A stretch of DNA of 64,000 nt from Chloroflexota bacterium (GTDB taxonomy: Bacteria > Chloroflexota > Dehalococcoidia > GIF9 > UBA5629), in NCBI GenBank assembly GCA_016875875.1, contig VGOP01000004.1, positions 62,001 through 126,000 of the forward strand, in the 5' to 3' direction. The translations under genes and the position numbers were made by a program. Positions 1-8,423 of this stretch are shown here, in pieces. The notes beneath the pieces are model-generated. The model worked only from the letters and a program-made list of their open reading frames with translations. It did not search any database and was not told the origin of the DNA. How positions within the stretch are numbered: the first letter of the stretch is position 1; each line of letters opens with the position of its first letter.

Positions 1-123
1 TATGGTGGCAGGACAACCGCCTTAGCCGTTCATGCTGAAGTCTTCCCAGCACATATAGCCAGCATGCCCGTGGCAGTTAATATTCAATGTTGGTGTGCTC
101 GTCATAAGGAGGCAATACTGTGA
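1..123 (+). CDS. Fumarate hydratase class I, alpha subunit (3' end only)
   Basis: The open frame from base 1 reads to a TGA at 121-123 and gives about 40 residues, including GGRTTALAVH, HIASMPVAVNIQC and ARH. This is the typical C-terminus of the alpha (N-terminal) subunit of two-subunit, [4Fe-4S] class I fumarase/tartrate dehydratase, which hydrates fumarate to malate. The gene begins outside the window. Its stop overlaps the sdhA GTG start (GTGA), so translation is probably coupled. The beta subunit lies at 3504-4061, after the whole sdh cluster. The family call rests on motif recognition in a short fragment, but the missing partner downstream supports it. Confidence 0.8.
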   Translation, partial: YGGRTTALAVHAEVFPAHIASMPVAVNIQCWCARHKEAIL

Positions 124-1829
124 CGAGCCAAAAACACGATATTATAGTTCTGGGATCGGGACTTGCCGGACTACGTGCTGCCATAGAAGCTGCCCGAAAT
201 CCAGACCTCGATGTTGCCATCGTCTCCAAAGTTCAGTTGATGCGTTCTCACTCAGTCTGCGCCGAGGGTGGTACTGCAGCAGTCATGCAGCCGGATGAAG
301 GAGACAGCTTTGAACTCCACTCCTGGGATACAGTCAGAGGTGCGGACTTCCTTTGCGACCAGGACGTGGTGAAGCACTTCGTCGAAGAGGCACCTAGCGA
401 AATATTGCTATTAGAGCACTGGGGCATACCCTGGTCACGGCGTCCGGATGGACGCATCGCTCAACGACCATTCGGCGGCCATAGCTATGACCGCGCAGTC
501 TTCGCTGCCGATAAGACAGGCTTTGCCGAAATGCAGACTCTCTACGACACTTTACAGAAATATGCCAATATACGCAGATACGATGAATGCTACGTTAGCT
601 CCATCCTAACAAAAGACAATTCATTCTGCGGCGTAACTGCCTGGGATCTAACCAGTGGTGAGTTCTTCCTGATTCAAGGCAAGGCTCTAATCATCGCTAC
701 CGGTGGTGCTTGCCGCATGTTCGGCTTCACTACTTATTCTCTTACTGCGACAGGCGATGGCCTAGCCATGGCTTATCGGGCCGGATTGCCTATCAAGGAT
801 CTGGAGTTCGTCCAGTTTCATCCCACCGGACTGGTGCCCTCCGGCATCCTGATTACAGAGGCGGCACGAGGTGAAGGCGGCTATCTGCTCAATAACAAAG
901 ATGAAAGATTTATGGAAAAATACGCTCCGTCTAAGATGGAGGTAGCCCCTCGAGACATTGTCTCCCGCTCTGAGATGACTGAAATCGAGGTGGGAAGAGG
1001 ATTCCAGGGTCCCGATGGTCTCGATTATGTTCACATCGACCTGCGTCATCTCGGCGCTGCGAAAATCAACGAACGGCTGCCGATGATTCGAGAGGTCGCT
1101 ATGAAGTTCAACTTCATCGACCCCATCTACAAACCAATACCCATTCGTCCCGCCGCTCACTATTTTATGGGCGGCATCCACACCGACATTAACGGAGCTA
1201 CACCAATAGAAGGCATCTGGGCAGCCGGCGAGGCCGCCTGTGTATCGCTCCATGGCGCCAATCGCCTCGGCTCCAATTCAACCACAGAATGCCTTGTCTG
1301 GGGAAAGAAAACCGGAGATGAAGCCGCTAAGTATGTCTCTAAACAGAAGACTCCGCGTCCAGCACCTAAAGAAGCTACATTAAAGGATGAAGAGGCGCGA
1401 GTCTTCAATAGGTTTAGCTCTGACGGCAAAGAAAGCGCCTATGCTCTACGCAGGGAACTGCAGAAAACAATGGATAGTAAGGTAGGTGTATTCCGCACCG
1501 GCTCGGAACTAAAAGCAGCCCTGCATAAGATAATAGAGATAAAGCAGTGCCTGCCTGATGTCAAAGTCAAAGACCGCGGACGCATATATAATACTGACCT
1601 GCTCAGCGCCTTAGAAGCCGATAACCTGCTTGACCTGGCTGAAATCATCGTCGCCGGAGCTCTAGCCCGCACCGAATCCCGAGGAGCTCACTCTCGACGA
1701 GATTTTCCCAATCGTGACGATGTCAACTGGCTCAAACATACCCTGGCTCACTACACACCAAAAGGACCGCGGCTCGATTACATGCCCGTAACCATCACCA
1801 TGTGGCAGCCGGTAGAAAGGAAATATTAG
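120..1829 (+). CDS. sdhA: Succinate dehydrogenase/fumarate reductase flavoprotein subunit
   Basis: Catalytic subunit of complex II, oxidising succinate to fumarate (or the reverse) with covalent FAD. The 569-residue protein has the FAD dinucleotide fold GSGLAG (12-17), the flavinylation region RSHSVCAEGG with His44, GGHSYDR (119-125), FHPTG (233-237), TEAARGEGG (246-254), APRDIVSR (276-283, carrying the expected catalytic Arg), HYFMGG (347-352) and GANRLGSNS (379-387). Length is normal for the compact SdhA/FrdA type. The start is GTG at 120, with AAGGAGG at 106-112. It overlaps the upstream fumarase gene by 4 bases and is followed after 9 bases by sdhC. Direction of the reaction cannot be read from sequence. 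Confidence 0.96.
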   Translation: MTSQKHDIIVLGSGLAGLRAAIEAARNPDLDVAIVSKVQLMRSHSVCAEGGTAAVMQPDEGDSFELHSWDTVRGADFLCDQDVVKHFVEEAPSEILLLEHWGIPWSRRPDGRIAQRPFGGHSYDRAVFAADKTGFAEMQTLYDTLQKYANIRRYDECYVSSILTKDNSFCGVTAWDLTSGEFFLIQGKALIIATGGACRMFGFTTYSLTATGDGLAMAYRAGLPIKDLEFVQFHPTGLVPSGILITEAARGEGGYLLNNKDERFMEKYAPSKMEVAPRDIVSRSEMTEIEVGRGFQGPDGLDYVHIDLRHLGAAKINERLPMIREVAMKFNFIDPIYKPIPIRPAAHYFMGGIHTDINGATPIEGIWAAGEAACVSLHGANRLGSNSTTECLVWGKKTGDEAAKYVSKQKTPRPAPKEATLKDEEARVFNRFSSDGKESAYALRRELQKTMDSKVGVFRTGSELKAALHKIIEIKQCLPDVKVKDRGRIYNTDLLSALEADNLLDLAEIIVAGALARTESRGAHSRRDFPNRDDVNWLKHTLAHYTPKGPRLDYMPVTITMWQPVERKY

Positions 1830-1838
1830 GGACTAAAC

Positions 1839-2282
1839 ATGAGACAGATACAGCCACGACAAAACCATCTAGGCATTGGCGGCTGGGTATGGGCAGGCAA
1901 TTACAAACTAGAGCGTTACCTGTACATACTGCACCGGGTAACTGGACTGGGAATCTTGCTCTTCCTACTGATACATCTGACCATGACAACCATTTTCCGT
2001 ATTCAAGGCCAGGATGTCTGGGAAACTACGATGAGCATCCTTCGCAATCCGTGGTTTAAAATCGGCGAATATCTGGTTGTTGTCGCCTTAGTTTACCATT
2101 CTTTAAACGGCCTACGCCTCATCCTACAAGAACTCGGTTTTCTGATGGGAAAGCCAACCCCACCAATTTATCCTTATCGAGATTCGTTACGTAAAAAGCG
2201 CCTCTGGACAATGGCCATGATAGGCATAATTTTAATCCTGTGCCTGGTGTTCTTTTATGACTTCATCGCAGGAGGTTGGTGA
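1839..2282 (+). CDS. sdhC: Succinate dehydrogenase cytochrome b subunit
   Basis: Membrane anchor of complex II that carries electrons to quinone. The 147 residues contain three hydrophobic helices (about 25-50, 66-93, 120-145). HRVTG near residue 32 and LIHLT (His46) match the SdhC signature, and His87 in VYHSLNGLR is a likely heme ligand. The gene lies between sdhA and sdhD; its TGA stop overlaps the next ATG as TGATG. A similar H-x3-NGLR motif recurs in SdhD, which suggests a two-subunit anchor with up to two hemes; that count is inference. Confidence 0.9.
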   Translation: MRQIQPRQNHLGIGGWVWAGNYKLERYLYILHRVTGLGILLFLLIHLTMTTIFRIQGQDVWETTMSILRNPWFKIGEYLVVVALVYHSLNGLRLILQELGFLMGKPTPPIYPYRDSLRKKRLWTMAMIGIILILCLVFFYDFIAGGW

Positions 2283-2644
2283 TGCGCAATACTTACCTCT
2301 GGTTCATACAACTGGTTACTGGCGTGCTGATAGCATTGCTAGCAGGCATACACATGGTATGGATGCACCTCGATGCCATCCTCGGCTTTTTCGGGATCGA
2401 TATCAGTGACATAACTTCGTGGCATTCCATGATAGAACGGTCTCGCGAAGTTATATGGGCTGGCATATATATAGCCTTACTGGCTGTCGTTCTGTATCAC
2501 GCCCTCAACGGACTGCGTAACATCATCCTGGAGCTGACACCATCAGCCAGAACCGAGCACATTGTTACCTGGGCTATTGTAGCTTTTGGCATCATCGTCT
2601 TCGTCTGGTCTGTCTATGTGCCAATTGCGCTGTTATCCACATAG
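2282..2644 (+). CDS. sdhD: Succinate dehydrogenase membrane anchor subunit
   Basis: Second hydrophobic subunit of complex II, 120 residues with three predicted membrane helices. It carries histidines in AGIHMVWMH and in LYHALNGLR, the latter paralleling SdhC and likely a heme ligand. The start is taken as ATG 2282, since GGAGG at 2271-2275 is 6 bases upstream and the ATG overlaps the sdhC stop; TTG 2276 and GTG 2279 lie in frame but are too close to the ribosome site. The sdhB gene follows after 8 bases. Confidence 0.87.
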   Translation: MRNTYLWFIQLVTGVLIALLAGIHMVWMHLDAILGFFGIDISDITSWHSMIERSREVIWAGIYIALLAVVLYHALNGLRNIILELTPSARTEHIVTWAIVAFGIIVFVWSVYVPIALLST

Positions 2645-2652
2645 GAGGCATC

Positions 2653-3483
2653 ATGGATAAAGAAAAAAACGGACAGATAACGCTCAAAGTCCAGAGATAT
2701 AATCCTGAAAAAGATGGTGAGCCTCATTTCCAGGAATTCGTAGTCACGTCCAGCCGAGGCATGACGGTACTCGATGGCCTTATATACATAAAGGAGAATC
2801 TTGATAGCACCCTGGCTTTTCGTACCTCATGCCGCATGGCAATATGCGGCTCCTGTGGCATGCTTATCAACAACTACCCACATCTTGCCTGCCATACACA
2901 AATAGAAGAGTTTCACTCAAGCAGGTTAACCATCAAACCACTACCCAACCTGCCAATCATCAAAGACCTGGTGGTTGACCTCACTCCATTCTTCGAAATT
3001 CACAAATCAATAAAGCCCTACATCTTACGCCGTGATGGCAAGGAAATGGAAAACCCAACTGCTGAATTTGCCCAGTCGCCCCAAGCATTAGATGCTTTCT
3101 TACAATTTACCTACTGCATAAAGTGCGGCATTTGTATATCTGCTTGCCCCACGTCAGCCAGTGACAAGCTTTTCACTGGCCCACAGGCTCTGGCTCAGTG
3201 CTATCGTTACTGCGCCGACAACCGCGATGAAGGCGAGCCGGAGAGATTCCCTGTGGTAGACACCGACCACGGCGTATGGCACTGTCATCTCGCCGGTGCT
3301 TGCTCCGAAGCCTGCCCCAAAGGATTAGACCCAGCTTTAGCCATTCAACTACTCAAAAGACTAATGGTATCCCGGGCTGTAGGAATCGGCAGAAAGGAGC
3401 AGCCTGCTTCGATAATGCCACCACCAACCCAGACCAAATCCAAAGTTCCCTTCCCTGACTTCACTGTGAAAGGAAGTAAATAA
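2653..3483 (+). CDS. sdhB: Succinate dehydrogenase/fumarate reductase iron-sulfur subunit
   Basis: Electron-transfer subunit of complex II. The 276-residue protein has the plant-type [2Fe-2S] motif CRMAICGSCGM (Cys60, 65, 68) with Cys80, then CIKCGICISACP (Cys155, 158, 161, 165) and CHLAGACSEACPKG (Cys211, 217, 221), giving the [4Fe-4S] and [3Fe-4S]-type sites. The C-terminal tail after residue 240 is Pro/Lys rich and probably disordered. A GGAGG ribosome site overlaps the sdhD stop region. It completes the sdhACDB order; the flanking fumarase halves place the enzyme in the succinate-fumarate-malate segment of the TCA cycle. Confidence 0.95.
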   Translation: MDKEKNGQITLKVQRYNPEKDGEPHFQEFVVTSSRGMTVLDGLIYIKENLDSTLAFRTSCRMAICGSCGMLINNYPHLACHTQIEEFHSSRLTIKPLPNLPIIKDLVVDLTPFFEIHKSIKPYILRRDGKEMENPTAEFAQSPQALDAFLQFTYCIKCGICISACPTSASDKLFTGPQALAQCYRYCADNRDEGEPERFPVVDTDHGVWHCHLAGACSEACPKGLDPALAIQLLKRLMVSRAVGIGRKEQPASIMPPPTQTKSKVPFPDFTVKGSK

Positions 3484-3503
3484 GCTACCTCGGAGGGATA
3501 GCA

Positions 3504-4061
3504 ATGAAAACTCTAAATATCAAGTCCCCGCTCGACGAGGAGACCATAAAAAGGCTAAAAGCCGGCGACCAAGTTTTCATTACCGGCGTGATTTACACGG
3601 CTCGAGATGCTGCTCACAAACGCCTGGTTGAAGCCCTAGACAGAGGTGAAAAACTACCTTTTGACCTCACAAATCATACTGTCTACTACATGGGCCCATC
3701 TCCGGCCAGGCCCGGGCAAGTCATCGGCTCAGCCGGACCGACAACCAGCGGAAGAATGGATAGCTACGCCCCCCGCCTCATGGCTGCCGGCCTTAAAGGA
3801 ATGATTGGCAAAGGCAACCGAACACAAGCAGTAAAAGATGCTATGAAACAATACAAAGCCGTGTATTTTGCCGCCATAGGTGGTGCAGGAGCCCTTATAT
3901 CAAAGAGCATCAAGAAAGCAGAGGTTATAGCTTACGAAGACTTAGGTGCAGAGGCAATACGCCGCCTGGAGATAGAAAACTTCCCCGCCACCGTCATTAA
4001 CGACATCTATGGCGGTGATTTGTACGAACAGGGCAAGGCTAAGTATCAAATCAAGACATAA
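3504..4061 (+). CDS. Fumarate hydratase class I, beta subunit
   Basis: The 185-residue protein matches the beta (C-terminal domain) subunit of class I fumarase/L-tartrate dehydratase: GDQVFITGVIYTARDAAH near the N-terminus, then GPTTSGRMD, GMIGKG and GGAGAL. It should combine with the alpha subunit whose 3' end is at 1-123 to hydrate fumarate. GGAGG lies about 7 bases before the ATG. Separation of the two halves by four sdh genes is unusual. Related subunits also serve tartrate dehydratase, but the sdh context favours fumarase. The gene converges on the next one with a 9-base gap. Confidence 0.9.
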   Translation: MKTLNIKSPLDEETIKRLKAGDQVFITGVIYTARDAAHKRLVEALDRGEKLPFDLTNHTVYYMGPSPARPGQVIGSAGPTTSGRMDSYAPRLMAAGLKGMIGKGNRTQAVKDAMKQYKAVYFAAIGGAGALISKSIKKAEVIAYEDLGAEAIRRLEIENFPATVINDIYGGDLYEQGKAKYQIKT

Positions 4062-4070
4062 CTTGCACAG

Positions 4071-4616
4071 TTAACTGCCCTTCAGTCCAAGTGAGATAAC
4101 CCTTAGCAACCCAGCTACACTCTTAGCATCACAGATTTCCCCGGAAGCAATAAGGTCAGGTATCTGTGATAAAGGTACTCGAACCACCTCTATGTCTTCT
4201 GTGTCCTCAGCCTCAAGACGACTGGGTATAAGATATGTAGCCAGATACAGGTGCAAATATTCAGTACAATAGCCAGGAGCTGCATAGAAACCGCCGAGTT
4301 TGTCTATCTTGTTGGGCAAATAACCTATCTCTTCTTGCAACTCACGGCGGACACAGTTGATGGGTTGTTCACCCTGGTCAATGCCACCTGCTGGAATCTC
4401 CAGAAGCGTTTTGCCCACAGCGCTGCGATACTGGCGCACCAAGATAGCCCTGTCTTTAGAATCCAGAGCTACCACCGCCACACAATCGCTATGCTCAACG
4501 ACTTCCCTGGTGGTAATCTTGCCGCTGGGCTTCCGAACCGTGTCAACCCTCAGTTTCACCGCCCGGCCATCATAAACCCGCTGGCTAGACAAAGTCTTCT
4601 CCATCTCAGTTCTCAC
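4071..4616 (-). CDS. NUDIX hydrolase, ADP-ribose pyrophosphatase type
   Basis: The 181-residue protein carries a full NUDIX box starting at Gly78, with REL-x-EE-x-G at 91-98, and an upstream LLEIPAGGID typical of ADP-ribose/nucleoside-diphosphate-sugar pyrophosphatases. It probably hydrolyses ADP-ribose to AMP and ribose 5-phosphate in the cytosol; the substrate is inferred from subfamily motifs. It is the last gene of a nadK - acetyltransferase - NUDIX run, overlapping the upstream gene by four bases (ATGA), which fits a role near NAD metabolism. Confidence 0.86.
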   Translation of the reverse strand: MRTEMEKTLSSQRVYDGRAVKLRVDTVRKPSGKITTREVVEHSDCVAVVALDSKDRAILVRQYRSAVGKTLLEIPAGGIDQGEQPINCVRRELQEEIGYLPNKIDKLGGFYAAPGYCTEYLHLYLATYLIPSRLEAEDTEDIEVVRVPLSQIPDLIASGEICDAKSVAGLLRVISLGLKGS

Positions 4617-5074
4617 CTCTCAAATCGATAGATCAGAGCCACCTCATCACAATCCGGAAACTTGGGGCAACGATAGCACTCCGCCCATACTTTTCGTGGC
4701 AATTCCATCTTGTCAACCTGACGGAAGTTATGTTTTTCGAAAAAAGCTGGCTTGTAGCTCAGGCAAAAAATTGTAGGAATTCCCAGTTCTCTGGCTTCAT
4801 CGAGACAGGCCTCAACAAGCGTTGAGCCTAATCCCTGAGCTTGTTTATCTCCGCTCACTGCTAAAGACCTAATCTCAGCCAAATCTGACCAATTAATATG
4901 AAGAGCAACACAGCCGATAACCTGTTTATTACTATCCCTGACGACGAAAAAGTCGCGCAGGTTCTCATATATCTCGCTTAATGCCCAAGGCAGCATCTCG
5001 CCTTTGTCGGCGAAGCTGTTGACCAGCTCATGTATCCGCTGGGCATCGTTTATTTTAGCTTTCTCTAATTTCAT
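4613..5074 (-). CDS. GNAT-family N-acetyltransferase, N-acetylglutamate synthase-like
   Basis: A single-domain GNAT enzyme of 153 residues. The acetyl-CoA loop is at GDKQAQGLGSTLV, and the C-terminal KVWAECYRCPKFPDCDE motif is typical of short ArgA-like amino-acid acetyltransferases. It likely acetylates an amino acid such as glutamate, but the substrate is not certain. It overlaps nadK and the NUDIX gene by four bases on each side, so the three are one transcription unit. A broken argF copy elsewhere in the window (51999-52316) makes the status of arginine synthesis here an open question. Confidence 0.78.
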   Translation of the reverse strand: MKLEKAKINDAQRIHELVNSFADKGEMLPWALSEIYENLRDFFVVRDSNKQVIGCVALHINWSDLAEIRSLAVSGDKQAQGLGSTLVEACLDEARELGIPTIFCLSYKPAFFEKHNFRQVDKMELPRKVWAECYRCPKFPDCDEVALIYRFER

Positions 5075-5895
5075 GATATCTTCCCTTTAAGTCTCGACTC
5101 CAGATAACTGTAAAAATAAGCTTTGGGACGAATCCTTAAGAAACGCCCTACATAAGGGCTAAGTTTAACTTTAACTTGATCTCCGCTGCGTAGTGGCAAC
5201 TCCACCTGCCCATCAATGCTGAGCATGGCTTCATGGGTTGTAGTCACCTTCAACTGGATTTCAGCTTCGGCAGGCAAAACCACAGCTCTATCCAGAGTCA
5301 GATGAGGACAAACCGGCTTGAATATGATTTCGTTCGCCTGTGGATGAAGAATAGGCCCACCAGCCGCCAGTGAGTAACCTGTGCTACCAGTAGCCGTAGC
5401 CACTATGACGCCATCAGCCCGATGGGTCGCTAAAATCTCGCCATTAACCCTGGTCTCAACCTGAACCAGCCGCGCAAAGTTCCTTCGCCCAACAAAAATA
5501 TCGTTCATGGCATGAAAAACCTTGTCCTGAGATAACAGCACAGCTTCAAGCATAGCTCTCTCTTCAATCCAACCACCACCATCCAGCAGCCGAGGCAACT
5601 TCTCAAAAGCTTCATCAGCTTTAAGCTCAGTCATAAAACCCAGGTTACCCAGGTTTATACCTACAATTGGCACTGCCTGCGGAATAACGGCTCGTACTGC
5701 CCGCAGTATAGTGCCATCACCCCCGATGCTCAGTATTAATTCCGAGCCGGCTATCTGAGGCTTCGCCTTCTCCTCCTCCCATGACGAGCACGTCCAGAAG
5801 GAAACGCCCTGAGCTTTCAGAAATTTCTCCAGCTCTCGGCTAAAAGCCTCAGCCTTCTCAATTTTTGGGTGATATAAAATGCCAACCCGTTTCAC
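5071..5895 (-). CDS. nadK: NAD kinase
   Basis: Phosphorylates NAD to NADP. The 274 residues include the GGDGT signature at 58-62, NLGNLGFMTE (81-90), and the ATATGSTGYSLAAGGP segment that binds NAD, followed by the beta-rich C-terminal domain with LSIDGQ. Length and motif order are standard. It is the first gene of a three-gene minus-strand unit. Upstream lies a 236-base spacer containing three hairpins; no convincing promoter was found there. Confidence 0.95.
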   Translation of the reverse strand: MKRVGILYHPKIEKAEAFSRELEKFLKAQGVSFWTCSSWEEEKAKPQIAGSELILSIGGDGTILRAVRAVIPQAVPIVGINLGNLGFMTELKADEAFEKLPRLLDGGGWIEERAMLEAVLLSQDKVFHAMNDIFVGRRNFARLVQVETRVNGEILATHRADGVIVATATGSTGYSLAAGGPILHPQANEIIFKPVCPHLTLDRAVVLPAEAEIQLKVTTTHEAMLSIDGQVELPLRSGDQVKVKLSPYVGRFLRIRPKAYFYSYLESRLKGKIS

Positions 5896-5972
5896 AGCAA
5901 GAGGAGTCTATCACCGCCTGCTAAAGGGTGTCAAGAAAATATACCAGCGAAACAACGTGATAATAGTTGTAA

Positions 5973-6084
5973 GGACAGACCTTCAGGTCTGTCCGCTTTG
6001 GACAGGTCTAAAGACCTGTCCCTACATTCGTCATAACTGCGTCCCTTCATGGCCGTAGCCACGAGGCTAAAGCCTCATGGCTAC
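5973..6084. repeat. Three adjacent palindromic hairpins (REP-like)
   Basis: Three inverted repeats stand in a row: 5973-5982/5985-5994 (10 bp stem, 2-base loop, GGACAGACCT arm), 6000-6009/6012-6021 (10 bp stem, loop AA, GGACAGGTCT arm) and 6055-6068/6071-6084 (14 bp with one mismatch, loop AA). The first two arms are variants of one sequence. Tiny loops and clustering resemble REP/MITE-type intergenic palindromes rather than a simple terminator, as no T-tract follows. They lie between nadK and a small membrane protein gene. Confidence 0.8.
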
Positions 6085-6131
6085 ATGTAATTGCATATAG
6101 AGATGACTGATAAAAATATTTGGTTGATAGT

Positions 6132-6386
6132 TTACTTCTTTCCAATCCTGGAGACCCCCCACGATGCTATCCCCATAACAGCTAGTCCCAAGATTATAAA
6201 AAATGCGTAGTCACATATGGTAATATTTGGAACTCTCGCCAGCCAAGCCGAGACCCCCACCAATGCCACTGCCGCACCAAAAAAAGAAAAGGTCACCATG
6301 TGGGATTTCTCTATTTCTTTGTCCTGCCGCTTGAGGTGTTCTTCAATTGCCTCCAAGCTAACCATTTTCCCTGTTTTGCCAGCCAT
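6132..6386 (-). CDS. Small two-helix membrane protein, function unknown
   Basis: This 84-residue protein has a basic/acidic N-terminus (about 1-27, with EEHLKRQDKEIEK) and two hydrophobic segments (about 30-48 and 56-76). GAGGAGGTGA sits 3-12 bases before the ATG, a very strong ribosome site that supports expression. No family is recognised. It lies 125 bases downstream of nuoN on the same strand, so it may be the last, loosely linked gene of that operon or be separately transcribed. Confidence 0.6.
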   Translation of the reverse strand: MAGKTGKMVSLEAIEEHLKRQDKEIEKSHMVTFSFFGAAVALVGVSAWLARVPNITICDYAFFIILGLAVMGIASWGVSRIGKK

Positions 6387-6511
6387 GCGTCACCTCCTCT
6401 ATTCCTATATGCTTATAATACCAAAGGGAAAACTAGGCGACAATAACTAATCTATTTAAAAAATGAGGGAGACGCGTTAATGGGAGGAACAAGAGATTGA
6501 AGATAAGCAGT

Positions 6512-7981
6512 TTACGAGCCCAACATGCGAACGGCAGCTTCAGCAATACCGACAAAACCACCCGGGACAACACCCAAAAGCAGGACGAAGAGGCAGCAGA
6601 AAGCTAAAGCAATACGCAGCGCCCAGGACGAAGGCACTCTCTCCTCTGAAGTCGGAGTGCCCACCCACATTACCTTAACCACTCTCAGATAGTAGAAAGC
6701 CGAGATACAACTATTTATCACCGCTACTATAACCAGCCACAGTAAGCCATGTTGCACTGCTCCACTAAAAATATAAATCTTGGCAATAAGCCCTGCTGTC
6801 GGCGGCAAACCAATCAGAGAAATCAAGCAAAGAGTTAAAGCGACAGCCAAGAGCGGTGCTCGCTTACCCATGCCGGAATAGTCATTAATTTCATCACTTT
6901 TGATCTTGTTGGAGATAGCTATAATAGCAATAAAGGCTCCCAGATTAGTAACGGCGTAGCTCATTAGGAAAAAGAGCAGCCCGCTTTGCCCCAAAGCATC
7001 GCTTCCTACCGCCATCCCAACCGTAGCCAGCCCAACCATGAGATAGCCAGCTTGAGCTATGCTGGAATAACCGAGCATGCGCTTGATATTGCTCTGAAGA
7101 ATAGCCACCACATTGCCCACCGTCATGGTGACAGCGCTCAAAATGGCAAATAAAATGCCCCAGTTAAGGCTAAGCCATTCAGGAGCACCAAGGGCGACGA
7201 AGAAAATACGAAGGACAACGGCAAAGCCTGCAGCCTTGCTGGCTACAGAAATATAGGCGGTAATCGGCGTTGGCGCACCTTCATAAACATCGGGCACCCA
7301 CATCTGGAATGGGAAACTGGCGATCTTGAAGCCGAAGCCAGCAGCCAGAAGCACCATACCCAAAAGCAAAGCTGGGTTGTTTAGAAGACCGGCGCCAGGC
7401 ATACCCCGAACATAGTCGGCAATACACATCAGGCATGTCTTGCCGGTAAAGCCGAAAACCAAAGCCATGCCATAAAGGAGCACTGCCGAGGCAACAGCAC
7501 CCAGAAGCAGGTACTTCAGCCCGGCCTCAGATGATTTCTGGTCCTTCAGAAAAGTAGCTAGCACATACAGCGAGATGCCGCTCAATTCCAAAGCCACATA
7601 GATAGCAATCAGGTCGGCTGATGCCACCAGCAGCATCATACCTAGAGCCGAGATAAGCACCAACGCATAATACTCGCCCTGAAATCTCTCGAATTTACTC
7701 ACATAGTCTTGGGAAGCCAGTATAATGAGACCGGCAGCTACTAATAATAGGAGTTTAAAGAAAAGAGCAAAATTGTCGACCGCCAGCATGCGGTAGAAGA
7801 TGGCTTCACTGGGTGTTCCCCAAATCGCCACGGTGAAACCAGCGGAAACCACCAGGCCAGCGATGCTAAGACCAGCCAGGACTTTCTTCTGCTTGACAAA
7901 TAAATCAACCAGAATTACCACGAGGGCAAAACCCAGCAGACTGAGTTCCGGTGTCAAAAAACGAAGCTCACTAATTGTCAT
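6512..7981 (-). CDS. nuoN: NADH-quinone oxidoreductase subunit N
   Basis: Antiporter-like proton-pumping subunit of complex I, 489 residues with about 14 membrane helices. Family marks include the broken-helix lysine region GFKIASFPFQMW, PDVYEGAPTP and MLGYSSIAQAGY. It is the last nuo gene, separated from nuoM by an intervening NUDIX gene. Homology to NuoL/NuoM is strong, but position and the VYEGAP motif fix it as NuoN. Confidence 0.95.
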   Translation of the reverse strand: MTISELRFLTPELSLLGFALVVILVDLFVKQKKVLAGLSIAGLVVSAGFTVAIWGTPSEAIFYRMLAVDNFALFFKLLLLVAAGLIILASQDYVSKFERFQGEYYALVLISALGMMLLVASADLIAIYVALELSGISLYVLATFLKDQKSSEAGLKYLLLGAVASAVLLYGMALVFGFTGKTCLMCIADYVRGMPGAGLLNNPALLLGMVLLAAGFGFKIASFPFQMWVPDVYEGAPTPITAYISVASKAAGFAVVLRIFFVALGAPEWLSLNWGILFAILSAVTMTVGNVVAILQSNIKRMLGYSSIAQAGYLMVGLATVGMAVGSDALGQSGLLFFLMSYAVTNLGAFIAIIAISNKIKSDEINDYSGMGKRAPLLAVALTLCLISLIGLPPTAGLIAKIYIFSGAVQHGLLWLVIVAVINSCISAFYYLRVVKVMWVGTPTSEERVPSSWALRIALAFCCLFVLLLGVVPGGFVGIAEAAVRMLGS

Positions 7982-7985
7982 GCAA

Positions 7986-8414
7986 TTAGACCATCCCGGC
8001 TAATTTAAGCAACTCTTTGGCATCTTCATGCATGTCTTTCCAGATACTATCAAGTTCCTCCTTATTAACCCATAGAGCTTCTCCAACATCGCTATCCACC
8101 TTGAGTTCACCACCAGCTAGCTTGGCTACGTAGCTAATATAAACCACATGCAAGCTCACTCCACCAGCCGACTTCACAATTCGGTCAAAAGCTGGCAAAG
8201 GTCTGACCAATTCTATCTCTAATCCTGTCTCCTCTTTAATCTCACGTTTTATGCCCTCAGCAATCGTTTCTCCCAGCTCCAGTTTACCGCCTGGGCAAAT
8301 CCACTTTCTTTGCCAAAAACCACCCCTTTCCGGCTTGTGTTTAACTAAAAGTATTCTACCTTCGTCATCCTCAATAACCGCCCCCACCGCCACCATTATC
8401 TGAGACGTAATCAT
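7986..8414 (-). CDS. NUDIX hydrolase inside the nuo operon
   Basis: A 142-residue MutT-like protein with the NUDIX box spanning about 42-64 (GGKLELGE, then REIKEETG at 57-64). The sequence around FWQRKWICPGGKLE resembles 8-oxo-dGTP/nucleotide-cleaning enzymes, but the substrate is not determinable. It sits with gaps of 9 and 4 bases between nuoM and nuoN, so it must be co-transcribed with complex I. Such a passenger is not part of the respiratory enzyme. Start could also be Met7; the first ATG has GGGGTGA just upstream. Confidence 0.85.
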   Translation of the reverse strand: MITSQIMVAVGAVIEDDEGRILLVKHKPERGGFWQRKWICPGGKLELGETIAEGIKREIKEETGLEIELVRPLPAFDRIVKSAGGVSLHVVYISYVAKLAGGELKVDSDVGEALWVNKEELDSIWKDMHEDAKELLKLAGMV

Positions 8415-8423
8415 TCACCCCTA

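Noticed and set aside
762-1253. Long minus-strand frame inside sdhA
   Set aside because: Lies wholly within a gene with clear catalytic motifs on the other strand, no ribosome site, and odd composition; it is a shadow frame.
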